This document shows, piece after piece, positions 12,661 through 23,886 of a DNA stretch of 64,000 bases (position 1 is its first letter; each line of letters begins with the position of its first letter). The notes under the pieces are model-generated. The model was given only the letters and a program-made list of their open reading frames with translations, was not told the origin of the DNA and made no database searches. This DNA comes from Tritrichomonas musculus (taxonomy: Eukaryota > Parabasalia > Tritrichomonadida > Tritrichomonadidae). Location of the stretch: contig JAPFFF010000013.1 in NCBI GenBank assembly GCA_039105265.1, positions 2,914,001 to 2,978,000 on the forward strand. Reading direction: 5' to 3'. Position numbers and translations under genes: made by a program.

Positions 12661-13034
12661 ATGTTCCCATCAGGAATGTATCAAAATTGTTTTGACTATA
12701 GATCTCAATGTCATTGTGCTGAATTTATTCTTAAATCATATGGCTGGACAAATAGTAAAATAGCAAAACTATTTGGAGTAGACCCTAAAGCATACGAAAA
12801 ACAAATAAAGCTCCCTCTAGACTCTAACAATAATGGAAGATTGTTTTTACTTGATGAAGAAGAACAATTACTTCTGATTGAAAAGGTAAAAAAGTTAAAT
12901 GAAGAGAGTACACACCAAACTTTATATGATGCTGAACAAATGGTCATAGAATTTTTTTAAAAATATGTTACAACGGACACCATTAGAAACTACTTAATTG
13001 GTTCGCAACAGTTCAGGCTGGTGAGTAGTATATA
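12661..13034 (+). pseudogene. N-terminal fragment of a pogo/CENP-B-like transposase
   Basis: From the ATG at 12661 the frame gives a hundred residues with a helix-turn-helix look: the segment AEFILKSYGWTNSKIAKLFG, then VDPKAYEKQIKL, then an acidic helix DEEEQLLLIEKVKKL. That order matches the DNA-binding front of Tc1/mariner-pogo transposases. A stop at 12958-12960 interrupts the frame, which then continues in register (KYVTTDTIRNYLIGSQQ) to about 13030. No DDE catalytic domain follows; the sequence changes character at about 13015. A truncated, dead copy. The pogo assignment is inference from shape. Confidence 0.4.
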
Positions 13035-13212
13035 GTAAGGAGCTCCCAGTAGTCTCGCTACAAAAATAAAGTCGCCAGCGTTAATGGGGTAGCCAATATC
13101 AACTAGTAGCCACTGTCAACCTCCCATGATGCTGATGTCAACCTGGTTCGCAGCTGAAATAACCGGAGGCCACATTACTCTGCTTATGTACCAACCCCCG
13201 AGAATCTCGTAC
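13035..13212. other. Foreign-looking patch of higher GC
   Basis: This 180-bp stretch (with phrases such as CCCAGTAGTCTCGC and CCGGAGGCCACATTAC) is clearly less AT-rich than its surroundings and has no open frame. It adjoins the ORF relic at 13213-13603 and probably belongs to the same inserted fragment. Confidence 0.4.
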
Positions 13213-13603
13213 CTATTTCTTTCTATATATTTCATCTAAATCAAATGTTATTTCTTCAACAAGCATATCATGACCGATATATGTAATTGTATTATCTTTC
13301 CCATAAATTTCATCCATAAACAATTCATTTTCACCATTTCCACTGTTATAAGCTTCATACACAGTAAGGTAGCTTATCAAACTCTGCCTCGAGCTCATTG
13401 ACCTTCTCGGCTAACCACTTGAAACAAGGCTTGAGTAAGTCCCTAAACATATTACTTAAATCCAGAGCACCATTTAATATCAAGGTTCCTGTATCAGGGT
13501 TATTATTCTCATCAGTAAAGGGTAATTCATCTAGGTCCTTATATTCTTCCTCACACCAGGTTATAATAGGCGTTATATCTTTGGTAATACTACCCGCTTT
13601 CAT
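13213..13603 (-). pseudogene. Broken ORF of an unidentified inserted element
   Basis: Two overlapping minus-strand frames read as continuous protein-like sequence: one starts MKAGSITKDITPIITWCEEE and contains LDLSNMFRDLL, the other contains NELFMDEIYGKDNTITYIG. Composition is acidic and unlike the surrounding AT-rich DNA. I recognise no domain. It could be a remnant of a large virus-like (Maverick/Polinton-type) element, which are abundant in trichomonads, but nothing here proves that. It is broken. Confidence 0.3.
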
Positions 13604-13647
13604 TCTGATTTTTTACACATCTCAAAAAAAAAAAAAAAAAAAAAAAA

Positions 13648-14729
13648 GGGAAATCGGAATTGACCGGACGGTTATAGGTCAATTTTTACTTTCTATCGTC
13701 GGCCAAATATAACTGGACGAGTCACTTTTTGAACATGTTTGGTTATTTAGCAATTGAAATTAAATCAAAACGTATTTTTTAATATTTTTTGTAAATTTTT
13801 CAAATAAGTCTATATTTTTTCTTATAAAAGATATACAAAAACAGTGATTTTCGTTTTAAAATTTTGGTTTTTCAAATGAATTAGGATTGATTCCATCTAA
13901 TAATGAACACAGATGTTCTTGATAATTCATATTGATATTATTGATTAATATCGAATTATGCTTATATTATAAAAAATAGAGAAAATACTAAAATAATGCG
14001 TTATAATTGATACCTTTTTTATAATATCTATGATTTATTTTTATATATTTTGATTTTGATTTTTTAAAATTAGAGCAAAAAAAATTTTATTGATCGGTAT
14101 GAGAAATATTATTATTAAATAAACCTATTATAAACCATAAAGCTTAAACATAAGAGGAAAATTATATATAATTGCCGATTTGATTAAATTTTGAAAAAAA
14201 AATCAAGAAAAATGGCATCATAACGCATAATAAAAGTAAAATATATGAATAAATATAGAGAATGAAATAAAAAATGATGTTTACTTGTAAAACTCTTCAT
14301 TTGAAAAAATCTCATTTGTTTAAATTGGCAAAATCAAAAAATTAAATGAAGAGTAAAAGTTCTTTATTATTTTATTGTTTGTTTTCTGTATTTTTATAAC
14401 TTTGTTTATCTTTGAGCTTTATATTAGTAATATAGATATTATTAATTAGGAATAAAAATTGAACAGTAGCATTTATTATCTTGAAAGTTGCGCAATGAAA
14501 TATCTATCAGTGATTTATATTAGTTGATTTTTCTAATAAGCAATTTGTTTGCTTTAATCTCATAATAGAATTATTTGAAAAATTTCCAAAAATTATTAAA
14601 AAATACGTTTTTATTTAATTTCAATTGCTAAATAACCAAACATGTTCAAAAAGTGACTCGTCCAGTTATATTTGGCCGACGATAGAAGGTGAAAATTGAC
14701 CTATGCAGTACGGTCAATTCCGATTTCCC
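13648..14729. mobile_element. MULE-like MITE, 1.08 kb, with 155-bp inverted ends
   Basis: Inverted ends of about 155 bp (13648-13803 and 14573-14729) begin GGGAAATCGGAATTGACC and are nearly identical, including AAAAAGTGACTCGTCCAG-type phrases. Both outer flanks are poly-A, so the target duplication cannot be measured. The terminus matches that of the element at 24640. The core is AT-rich with no coding sequence. Confidence 0.75.
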
Positions 14730-14872
14730 AAAAAAAAAAAACAATAGCAGTGAAGATATATCTTTTGATTTGATCTTTTTTTCAGTTTTCGTTTGTATTG
14801 AAAATTTTGAGAACCCAGTACGGTAGCTTTGGAGTTGCTTCTCATTCTTGCATGTCCATACTTAGGAATAAT

Positions 14873-15385
14873 TAAACTGGATTCGATAATTCGGACCAGA
14901 CAAATAACCTCTCAAATTTATATAAAAAACAATGGATGAATCTTGAAAGCTAAACAAAGCAATTATCATACTTTTTTCGAAAAAAATTATACAACTCAAA
15001 TCCGTAATGTTTAAACGTAGAAACCGGAAGAGCTGAGATGTAATTAAGCGTTTCGAATTACATGATGAATTTCTTATTCCAAAAAAAGAGGCATATCTTT
15101 CAAAATTACGCCAAAAATACGTCAATAAAATGAGGAACTTACGGCAGAAAATATATGTATGCTTGAAAATAGGGAAGCAAAAATTTATTTTTTAAATAAA
15201 TTTTATTATTAAAAATCAACTTTTTCATAATATAAAATATAAAATTGAATATTTTTTTTAATCAGACCAGTTTTGAGAGAAAATCGTGTGTAATTTCTGA
15301 AGAAGGAAAAATAAAATTTTAAAATTGAATGCAAAAAGTTATAGGTAACATTGAAATAGTGGTCTGATTTATCGAATCCAGTTTA
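14873..15385. mobile_element. TA-flanked MITE, 513 bp
   Basis: The ends TAAACTGGATTCGATAATTC and the complement of the right end (TAAACTGGATTCGATAAATC) are near-identical over 23 bp, and a GGACCAGA / TCTGGTC-type motif follows inside. The TA at each edge suggests a Tc1/mariner-type insertion. No coding content; the 87-residue frame here is antisense AT-rich noise. Confidence 0.6.
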
Positions 15386-15466
15386 TCAAATTTAAGGCTG
15401 TAGTTTAAATGGTTTACATTCTTCTCAATTTTTTTTTTAAGTATTCAAATTTTAAATTCGTAAATT

Positions 15467-16494
15467 ATGAGTCATCATCAAATGAGCCCGAAAAAAAAAA
15501 TGGCCTATGCAAGAGGATTTATAAAGCAAAATCGAGAATATGCTGACATTGGGACATATACTGCTAATTATTTTAATTATTCTGATGTTGGCACTCAAAC
15601 GGAGAGAAATCAGTTCAATGAATGCGTATGTATCAATCCACAACAAGCTGCTTTTGCATGTCTTGTTGAAGGTATCGGTTTTTTGCAATTTAAAAGATTG
15701 TTATTATTTATTAATATTGATCCTCCACCTTGAAATCATTTTTTTGATGCTCAAAATGCACTATGTAAAGCTTTACTTGATTATGCCAGATACAATTGCT
15801 CTATATATTTATCACAGTTTGAAGATGGTGAAGCTGTTTGCTTCGATGGATCATGGCCCCAAAAAAGGCATGCAAATAATTGCTTTGGAGCATTTTGGGC
15901 AGCTCATCTACGAAAGTTCATTGATTTTGATACAATATCTTTATTATCAAATCCAGATTTAACGTCAAAATTACTTGAACCACAAATTTTAAGAAATTTA
16001 GCTGAAAGACACAAAGGTGATACAAGATTCAAATATTTTGTTCACGATAAGGACACTAAAGCGTACAAGTTAATTAGAGATGAGATCAAATGGAATCTCG
16101 AAGAACGTTTATACTTTACACACACAACTAAAAGCTGGGAGAGAATGTTTGAAAAGAGAAAAATGCTTGCAATTAATGGCATCAAAAACAGAACAAATGT
16201 TTTAAGTCCATTAGAAGATTCATTATTGAGGTGGTTTGACGTGTCTTTAAAACAAATTATCGGCAAGCTTTTTCGCATTTTTTGCTTAACCAAAAATGGA
16301 AATATCGAGATAACAGTTCATGCATTGATCAATTAAAATCATTCATTGAGGATTCTTCAGCATTTTTAGACGGAGTTAATGTTGCTGAAAATGAATCTCT
16401 TCATTCGGTTAAAGGTAGATGTGGACCAAAAAAAACATTTTGGAAATCTTCATGGGATGCCAGAACTACAGCCATTTCAATGAGAGAATTTTAA
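15467..16494 (+). pseudogene. Decayed DNA-transposon transposase
   Basis: A protein-like frame starts at the ATG at 15467 (MSHHQMSPKKKMAYARG), is stopped by TGA at 15731-15733 and continues in the same frame to about 16300. It then shifts by one frame and ends at 16494. The middle contains EAVCFDGSWPQKRHANNCFG, then KYFVHDKDTKAYKLIRDE, with spaced Asp residues as in the catalytic core of a DDE transposase of the Mutator-like/Kolobok type. The C-terminus has HSVKGRCGPKKTFW and WDARTTAISM. One stop and one frameshift make it inactive. The exact superfamily is inference; no ends were found around it. Confidence 0.5.
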
Positions 16495-16723
16495 TAATAG
16501 TCTTAATTTTCCCTTTTGTTATTTATCTATAAATATCGGAATTCATCATTTAAAAAACCTCTTTTAATGACCATTTATCGGTGGTTAACTTTAACGTATT
16601 TATCAATATTTATAGGTTATTGGCAGTTTTTTTATCGACAATATCGATAAAAAAAATTTACTGATACCCGATAAATAGCCGCATCGATAACCATCCCTGA
16701 GTTTTTTTTGTTTAAATACTTGT
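16495..16723. other. Short gap with small inverted motifs
   Basis: Contains several TTATCG/CGATAA repeats around 16577-16692 (for example TTATCGACAATATCGATAA), which can form small hairpins. No gene. Confidence 0.4.
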
Positions 16724-18275
16724 TTAATGAATGAAAGTATTTATTATTATAACGTTAGAATTAAATGTATTATTTATGAGATTAATTGGACTATGAATAA
16801 CTATTTGAGTTAATGACAAGCAATTTATGAAAACATTCTTTCCGATTTCCTTTAAAGAAGAAGGCAATTCTATCTGTTTAAGTGAAGAACAAGAACAAAA
16901 AGCGCCATTTCCAATTTTAACCAAATTTTTAGGAAGAGTTAATTGCTCAAGTGATAAACAATTAGCAAATGCAGAAGAGCAAACCACAGAAACAGAATCA
17001 GGAATGTTTATATTCTTTAATGATGAGCGCCGACAAAAAACGCAATTGTTAATTTGTTTAATTTCAGAAAGAATAATTACTTGCTCGAGTGATGAACACT
17101 TGTAAAAAACACAATCACCAATTTTTTTAACAGACAAAGGAATTTCAATTTTTTTAATCGAAATGCATCCGCTGAAAGCATAATTTCCAATTGAAGTTAA
17201 GCTCGAAGGGAGTGTGATATCAACTAATGATGAACAATCATTAAATACAAATGCTTTCAAACTTATCAATGAAGTCGGATCTTGGAAAATAACTTTTGTA
17301 AGTGATATGCATTTGTTGAATGCATAATTCCCTATTTTTCTGATTGATGAAGGAATTGTTATTTGTTCAAGAGACTCACATTCATTAAACACATAATTTT
17401 TAATGCTTTGAATGTTAGTGGATTGAATATCTACTTTCTTTAATGATGAACATTTGTCAAAACATTGATTGCCAATTAATTGGACAAGGCATGGAAGTGT
17501 TATTTCAGTCAATGAGATGCATCCACTAAAAGCAAAGTCTCTAACAATTTTAATTTTGGATTGGCTTTCAAATGTTACCTTTTTCAAAGTTTCAATGTTA
17601 TGAAATGCTTTATATTTAATTGATTCAGCTGAAGAAGAAGCAATTATTTCGTTCAATGTGTCAAAAAGATAATAAAACTCATTGCTTTTTATTTCAACGT
17701 AATATACATCTTTTGTTTCAAATTTAACTTTTATATATTTATCATTATTAAAAATATTTTTTCCAATTTTTTTCAAAGAAGATGGTAAAGATATATCTTC
17801 CAATGATGAACACCAGCCGAAAGCCAAACTGCCAATGTATTCAAGTGAAGAATTTTTTTCAAATGACACTTCAGCTAATGAATAGCATTTATAAAAAGCG
17901 CATGCTCCGATAAATTTGACATTACAAGGAATTGTTATTTTCATTAGATTTTCGCATTCATTAAAAGCAAAAGAACAAATCGTTTCTAAAGATTGTGGTA
18001 ATGAAATATTGGTCAATGAAAGGCATTTTGTGAAAGCAAAATCTTTAATTACAACTAAAGAAGTTGGTGTGTTAAATTTCACATTAGCTAATTCATATCA
18101 TTTCCCGAATGCATAGTGCCCAATTGTTTTGACTGAAGAAGGAACTTCTATTTGGTCAAATAATGGCTCAGCAAAACTGTAACCAGTGAATTCAACAGGA
18201 TTTTGTGTAAAAAAAAAATTTAGAAGCTCGTAATTTTTGGCATTTGCAGCAATTGTTAAAAGGTTATATTGATTA
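16724..18275 (-). pseudogene. BspA-family leucine-rich-repeat protein, interrupted
   Basis: The frame encodes about twenty repeats of 22-23 residues of the form (C)SLxxIxIPSSLxxIGxxAF, the LRR_5/BspA pattern that is hugely expanded in trichomonads and linked there to surface proteins. The open frame has no ATG. It begins right after a TGA at 18098-18100, located where the repeat expects Cys (AFGK-stop-YELANVKF). Upstream of that stop the same frame continues with EIPSSV-like and NLLTIAANAKNYELL sequence, resembling the ankyrin-type lead-in of such proteins. It therefore looks like a 5'-truncated gene with one in-frame stop. No signal peptide or C-terminal membrane helix is visible. Confidence 0.75.
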
Positions 18276-19332
18276 AAAATAATTAAAATAAAACTTTATT
18301 TAAATATAAAGAAAAAGGGAAACATAATTAACTCAAAAAGTGAAAAAAATTCCATTTGAAAAATGATAGGCTTTCAAATGATATATAAAAAAAAAAATAT
18401 TAAAAAAAAAAAACTCTAGAAAAAACTTAAAATAAAACTATTTGCATGTTATATTTCCTTTATTTGAAGAAATTATTTTGAGAGAAATCAAATTTTTTAA
18501 ATTATTTTATTTTGAAGTGTGAAGTTATTTACATTTCAATATAAACCTAAAGCATTTTCAAGATGGTATTTTATAAACTGTTTCCAATCTGACGGGAACA
18601 AAAATTGAATGGAATTGAATAAAAAACACGTTATTTAAAAAATAATTCTATTCATAAAAGTTTTTACAAATGTTGTAAAGTATTCATTTTGTTCCTGTCA
18701 GATCGAAAAAAACGAGTTTTTTAAAAATATTAATTTTATTGATAGAATTAACAAATTTATGAGATTTTTTTCATCAGTTCTCCATACACATATGCTACAA
18801 AATATTTATAATGTGTAAATAACTAAATTTAAAACTTTTTTTGTGAAGATATATTATTAATGTAATTATTGATAATTGATAGTAGAACGAATAAAAAATA
18901 TTTATGAAAGTTCTCGTATCTTTTTTTGATGCACCACTTTTTTTGATTACATTCTTTTTTGGAAAAAATGCATATTATTAGGTTATAATAAGAATTTTGA
19001 TTTCGCGCGTTGCATAAATATTGCTAATAATAACAAGAATATTTTATTTGGTATGCATATTTTGCAAATTCCTGAGATGCTAATTTGAAAATAAACTTTA
19101 TAATTAGCTTGGAAACAACATTCGAGATTTATTGGATCTTTGGACTAATAAAATTGCTGGTTCATCCTTTTTTGACGATGAATTTGGGTCATTGGATTTA
19201 AATGTATATATTTGCTTTTGGATCTTAAATTATTCAATTTTTAAACTTGAGCTTTCTTTTCAAAAAGTTGATATATAACACAAAAAGTTATGTTCAATCT
19301 GAAGGGATATAAAATAGATAAAAAAAAAGTTT
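18276..19332. other. AT-rich intergenic DNA with one short MITE
   Basis: No gene seen. It contains the 117-bp miniature element at 18587-18703. The rest is AT-rich, with a slightly mixed patch at 19000-19230 that has no open frame. Confidence 0.4.
18587..18703. mobile_element. 117-bp miniature inverted-repeat element
   Basis: The ends ATCTGACGGGAACAAAAATT and complement ATCTGACAGGAACAAAATGA match over most of 25 bp. No target duplication was found, so the family is undetermined. Confidence 0.5.
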
Positions 19333-19403
19333 TCCGACACGGGGAGTCGAACCCCGATCCCGTGGATGAAAACCACGTATCCTAACCGCTGAACGATGTC
19401 GGA
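19333..19403 (-). tRNA. tRNA-Glu (UUC)
   Basis: The complement folds as a standard cloverleaf: acceptor TCCGACA with TGTCGGA, D-arm GTTCAGCGGTTAGGAT, anticodon stem CGTGG/CCACG around loop TTTTCAT (anticodon TTC), and T-arm CGGGGTTCGACTCCCCG. Internal promoter boxes A and B are intact. CCA is not encoded. A run of T on the transcribed strand (A-run at 19321-19328) provides a Pol III terminator. Confidence 0.96.
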
Positions 19404-19574
19404 TTCATATAAGAGAATTTTTTAATATAATATGTTAAATAAAAACATTGGGATTATATTATATATCCATTTCTTTTGAATAAAATGTTAAATATGACTT
19501 TGATCAAAAAAATAAAACATATTAAGTTTTCCAAAAATGATAGAAATTACCTTTATTTTATTACAAACAAATAA

Positions 19575-20447
19575 TTATATAAATATTGGCTTTGTGTCTA
19601 AATCTTTTGAACTTGCATGATAAACAATAGAAAGGCTGAATTTACTTAATTGAGGCCCAATTTTTTTAATCAATTGCTTAGGTGTTATATTTGGAAAATC
19701 ATTAGATATTTTCCAAAAAAATATTGTGAATGCTCCATCATTTGTGATTAAAATTTTATCATAATCTGATATGTCATCGCTATTTTGCACAGAAATTGAT
19801 ATCATATTCTCAGGAAGATATGAAAAATTGTGAAAGGCAGAATTTAAATTCCAAACAGGCCCTCCATGGCAGCAATCACTTATTAAAACAATTTTTGCAT
19901 CATTTCTTTTAAAATTTGAAAGAATATTCCCAATTTCATTATCATATACATAACCTTGTTCAAATACCATTGCTTTTATCTTATTACTATTCAAGTCTCC
20001 TATATTATAATTTCTTGTTAATGTTGTTGAGCGTCCTGCATAAAAGATTGTTAAAGCTTTTTTTGTATTCAAAACAAAATATTTAAAGTACGTTAAAAAA
20101 TCATCACGTGTTGAATTGTGAAGGAAAAATATTTTATATCCACGACGGTGATGATTATATGCTACAATATAAGCGTCGTTCATTGGACCTACTCCTAAAT
20201 GAAAGTCTGGCCTATGGTAAGTATTAACAGTAATAAAACAAACTCTATCAAGATTATCATCTGAAATGAAATCGAAATTTTTGTCATTTAAAAAAGTCCC
20301 AATTTTCATCATTTGGCGTTTAGATTTGAAAATTGTTGAAGAACTGCGTAGCTTTTTCAATTGTGATTTTTGAAAATCAATCCCAAGTTTTGAAGTTTTT
20401 TCTTCATAAGAGCTTGAGGGATTTTGTATAGATTGTACAGAACCCAT
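19575..20447 (-). CDS. Metacaspase-like (C14 fold) protein, 290 aa, catalytic His absent
   Basis: Caspase-like fold protein of clan CD. Start chosen at ATG 20447, giving MGSVQS at the N-terminus, a good N-myristoylation site (Gly2, Ser6); the open frame extends 15 bases further but without ATG. The motif ending the first catalytic strand, normally YSGHG, reads FYAGRST at residues 135-141, so the catalytic His is Arg. The Cys motif is present as ISDCCHGG (Cys193). It is therefore either a pseudoprotease or a member of a subfamily using other residues. The frame is intact, which argues for selection. It is divergent from the small gene at 21004. Confidence 0.8.
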   Translation of the reverse strand: MGSVQSIQNPSSSYEEKTSKLGIDFQKSQLKKLRSSSTIFKSKRQMMKIGTFLNDKNFDFISDDNLDRVCFITVNTYHRPDFHLGVGPMNDAYIVAYNHHRRGYKIFFLHNSTRDDFLTYFKYFVLNTKKALTIFYAGRSTTLTRNYNIGDLNSNKIKAMVFEQGYVYDNEIGNILSNFKRNDAKIVLISDCCHGGPVWNLNSAFHNFSYLPENMISISVQNSDDISDYDKILITNDGAFTIFFWKISNDFPNITPKQLIKKIGPQLSKFSLSIVYHASSKDLDTKPIFI

Positions 20448-21003
20448 GAATTTTGGAAACAATTTATTTTATTTAGTAAATTCGATTATTTTGATTTGAA
20501 TATTCTTATTCAATATTTTATGAGAGATGTCGCAAAATTGACATATTTTATTTTTATCTCTGAAATATTTCAATTAAAAAGAGAAAATTGAGAAATTATT
20601 TTTTTATTTTTATTCACAATTTTATTGCAAATAAATTTATAAAAAATGATATATTCCTGATCAGAAAAAAAGATTTCTTTCTTAAAAATGCTATTTTTTC
20701 ATCTAATTTAAATAATACTTTACAATTAAGCTGAGTTTCAAAGAAATCAATGGTAATATTGATATGAATTTCAGATGATATAAATTTCAAATAAATAAAG
20801 AAATCAATGATTGATATGAATTTCCAATAAATAAATATCAGATGATTTTTGTGTGCAGCTATGAGATTATGAGCATTTCTATGTTTAAAAGGATAATTCA
20901 AAAATCATTAAAAACTTTTGAAAATTGAATGAAAATTTATAAACTTTTTAAATATAAAAACGTTAAAAGATATAAATAAAATTTTATATTTTTACAATCA
21001 AAG
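20448..21003. promoter_or_regulatory. Shared promoter region between divergent genes
   Basis: About 550 bp separate the metacaspase-like gene (leftward) from the coiled-coil gene (rightward). The stretch is AT-rich with tandemly related phrases near 20740-20845 (ATTGATATGAATTTC twice, AAATAAATAAA). No clear trichomonad initiator next to either ATG. The 95-residue antisense frame here is not believed. Confidence 0.4.
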
Positions 21004-21270
21004 ATGGATGCTGAAAAACAATATAAAGAAATCGTCAGTAACATTAATTATGATTCATTTGAGTCCTTAATGGAAAGCTTAGAAAAGATTCTTGATATAC
21101 TCGAATCATCTTCTGAAAACAATTTAAGTCCTGAATTTATTCAAGACGCTGTTACTAAAGCAGAAGAAATAAAGGGAAAAGCAGCCAAATTACTCAGAAA
21201 TGAAAGAGAGGAAATCATTTCGACATGCAATAAACTTGGAATCTCACCATCAGAAGTAGGAATGAAATAA
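21004..21270 (+). CDS. Small helical/coiled-coil protein, 88 aa
   Basis: Complete frame from ATG to TAA with balanced composition, unlike the AT-rich noise frames nearby: it is rich in Glu, Lys, Ser and Leu and has no low-complexity runs. Predicted by eye as two or three amphipathic helices (FESLMESLEKILDILESSSE and AVTKAEEIKGKAAKLLRNER). No family recognised and no signal peptide. It ends 320 bp before the convergent ubiquitin-conjugating gene. Confidence 0.65.
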   Translation: MDAEKQYKEIVSNINYDSFESLMESLEKILDILESSSENNLSPEFIQDAVTKAEEIKGKAAKLLRNEREEIISTCNKLGISPSEVGMK

Positions 21271-21589
21271 ATGTATTTTTTCGTTCTGCCAAAGTCTTAA
21301 AAAATAAAATAAAGCAATAAATCGATTTATTTTAAAATTTATAATTTATATCTTTTTATATTTCGTTTTGTTTATGTTTTTTTAGATTTCTTTTTAACAG
21401 TAGATGTTTTTCTAAAGATAAATCTTCTTTTCTTTCTTTCTTTTTTGTTGATGTTAGAATCAAAAAAAAACAATGATACAACCAAATAAATCTAGTTGAT
21501 GTCTTAAAAATGTTATTTGACTTCCATTTACAAGTTTTTTCAAGAATTTTATAAAAATAATCATAAATTTTTTTAAATATTTTTTTTTT

Positions 21590-22036
21590 TTATTTTGCAT
21601 ATTTTTCTGTCCATTCACGTGCAGTTCTGTTATAAGCTTCTCTATCGTCTTTATATTGATTTGCAATTTCAGGAACAAGAGGGTCGTCAGGATTTGGATC
21701 ATCCAAAAATGAACAGATTGAAAGAAGAATCTTGCTGATCATCAAAGATGGGGTCCACCAGTCTTGTAGAATGTCTAGGCTAATTTTGCCGTCAGATGAA
21801 ATGTTTGGATGGTAAACGCGAGTCTTAAAAATAATGCGAGGTGGATGAAAAGGAAAATCTTGCGGGAACTCAATATCAAGATGAAATATTCCTTTTTCAT
21901 ATGGGGTACCGTCCGGGCCTATTATGACGGCTTCCCATTTGAAAATATTATCGCTATTTGGTATTGCCGAAATGCCAGGAACAGGATCATTTATAATTTC
22001 CATATATTGCTTTTCGATATATTTAACTGGTTTCAT
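21590..22036 (-). CDS. UbcH5-like ubiquitin-conjugating fold protein with Cys-to-Ser active site, 148 aa
   Basis: Full-length E2 fold, same length as UBE2D/UbcH5 proteins and closely similar throughout, including FPFHPPRIIFKTRVYHPNIS, SLMISKILLSICSFL, DPNPDDPLVPEIA and the C-terminal AREWTEKYA. The HPN motif is present (76-78). The active-site position, normally ICLDIL, reads ISLDIL: residue 86 is Ser, codon AGC. A Cys-to-Ser E2 would make at most a stable ester with ubiquitin and would act as a trap, scaffold or UEV-like partner rather than an enzyme. One base (AGC for TGC) separates it from an active enzyme, so sequence error is possible. Confidence 0.9.
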   Translation of the reverse strand: MKPVKYIEKQYMEIINDPVPGISAIPNSDNIFKWEAVIIGPDGTPYEKGIFHLDIEFPQDFPFHPPRIIFKTRVYHPNISSDGKISLDILQDWWTPSLMISKILLSICSFLDDPNPDDPLVPEIANQYKDDREAYNRTAREWTEKYAK

Positions 22037-22800
22037 AAGAATAGAGATTTTTAATAATGCTTTTAAATTGAATACTCTTTGTTTGATTTTTCAAAACAAT
22101 AGATTTGGTAACAACAAATAATTATTGCATTTTAAACAGATAAAATTATCATTTCATTTTAAATGCTTTTTTTAAACTAGAAAAAACTCATATGAAAACG
22201 GAAATGCAAAATATTAGAATAATATTTACTTTATTTCTATGTTTTTTTTCTAATAAAATACAATTATATATATTTAATTTATTTTTGGAAAGTTAAATTC
22301 ATATATATACTAATCAATTGATATTCTTTTTTGAGAAATTAGCAAAACTAAGCCTGGCACCATTTTGAATTGAATTTTTTAATGCATTCTCAATTTTTGC
22401 CATGATTTAATTCAGAAATAATAAATGAAATGATATTTTGAGATACAGTGAAGAAAATAAATTATTATACATAAATTTATGCATGTTAAAATATTCTTAA
22501 AAGTGTAGCATCTTGATAAATCTTTACTTTCATTTTTTTTGAGTTCATTTTTCGAAAGTTGAAAAAGAAGGTTTGTGATACCTCGATATCAATTATTCTT
22601 ACGTTTTCGAATATTGATAACAAAATTATTTATTTGATAGTCTAACTCGATGTCAAATATCGAGGATAATTTTGATATCAAAAAAAAAAAATTTCTATAG
22701 AGCATAGTTAGGTATGAAAATATGCAGGATGACTTGAAATATTATATAATATAAAATATAAGGAAATAAATATATTCCCTAAATATAAAGATTAATTTGA
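22037..22800. other. AT-rich upstream region of the E2 gene
   Basis: No gene. A patch at 22560-22680 contains GATACCTCGATATCAATTAT and TCGATGTCAAATATCGAGGA, which are loosely inverted (a possible hairpin). A good initiator was not identified. Confidence 0.35.
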
Positions 22801-23886
22801 CGTTCAATAGAGGTACGGAAACTCTAATTCCTGGACAAATCAAATTTAATATTATCATATTATAAATAATATAAAACATATAATATATATATAAAATTTA
22901 ATTAAATTTTTACAGATAGATTTTAAAGATAAACAAATATTAATAATTTGTAGCAAACTTTCACAAAAAAAAACAATAAACTATAGAATATAAAAATTTT
23001 CAAAAATAAACTTTTTTTAAAATAAATCAGGAGAGAATAAGAATATTTGACTTTTAAATCCTTATAATTTCTTATGAATAAAAAAAATGATTTTATCATT
23101 TATTTTTTTTTTTTTCGATTTGATATATTTATATATGTAAAAAACAAATAAAATAAAAACATTTACTTATTTTTATGAATGATATTATTTCATTTAATTG
23201 CATGTTTTCTAAAAAAAATAGTGTTTTATATATATATATATAATTCCTTTTGAGCTTTCATGCTTTTCATTTGTTCCAAAATCATCAAATATCATTTGAA
23301 CAATTAAAATTCATTTTTTATGCTTGTTTATGAATTATTCTTTTGGCCAATCATCATTTTTATTAACATGATTTACATTAATTGTAATTAATATATCCGA
23401 TTTTTCTTTTAATAGATTTCATTAGGGTCGAAGACCTCAGATTTCTTGTTTTAAATTTGCAATTTCTTAGATTAATTTATTTTTTAACATGAAATTACAC
23501 TCATTATTTCTTTTGTTTTCAATGATTTACAAATATTGTCATTTTTTTGGAAATATCTTTATTTACAATCTATAAAAATATAATATTTTCTCAAATATAA
23601 TTAGATATTTTTGTATATAAAATTTTAGTAAAATAAAAATATACGATAAGTCCAGGAATGAAAGATTTTTTGCATTCTCAAAACATCACATCACCAAAGA
23701 TTTCATAAAAATTGTTTTTTCTTAATAAAAAAAGATTTTTGATCATTTTGAGCTCTTTTTTCTAATATTGTAGTTAACTCTGATAGATATTTTTTTAAAA
23801 TTAATGTTGTATTGAGCGTTTTAGAAAATTGTAATATTTTGTCATTTTTCTTAAATTTAGTTATAATTTATTTTTTTCATATTAGC

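Noticed and set aside
20614-20901. 95-residue antisense frame
   Set aside because: Phe/Ile/Lys-rich AT noise in the gap between two divergent genes.
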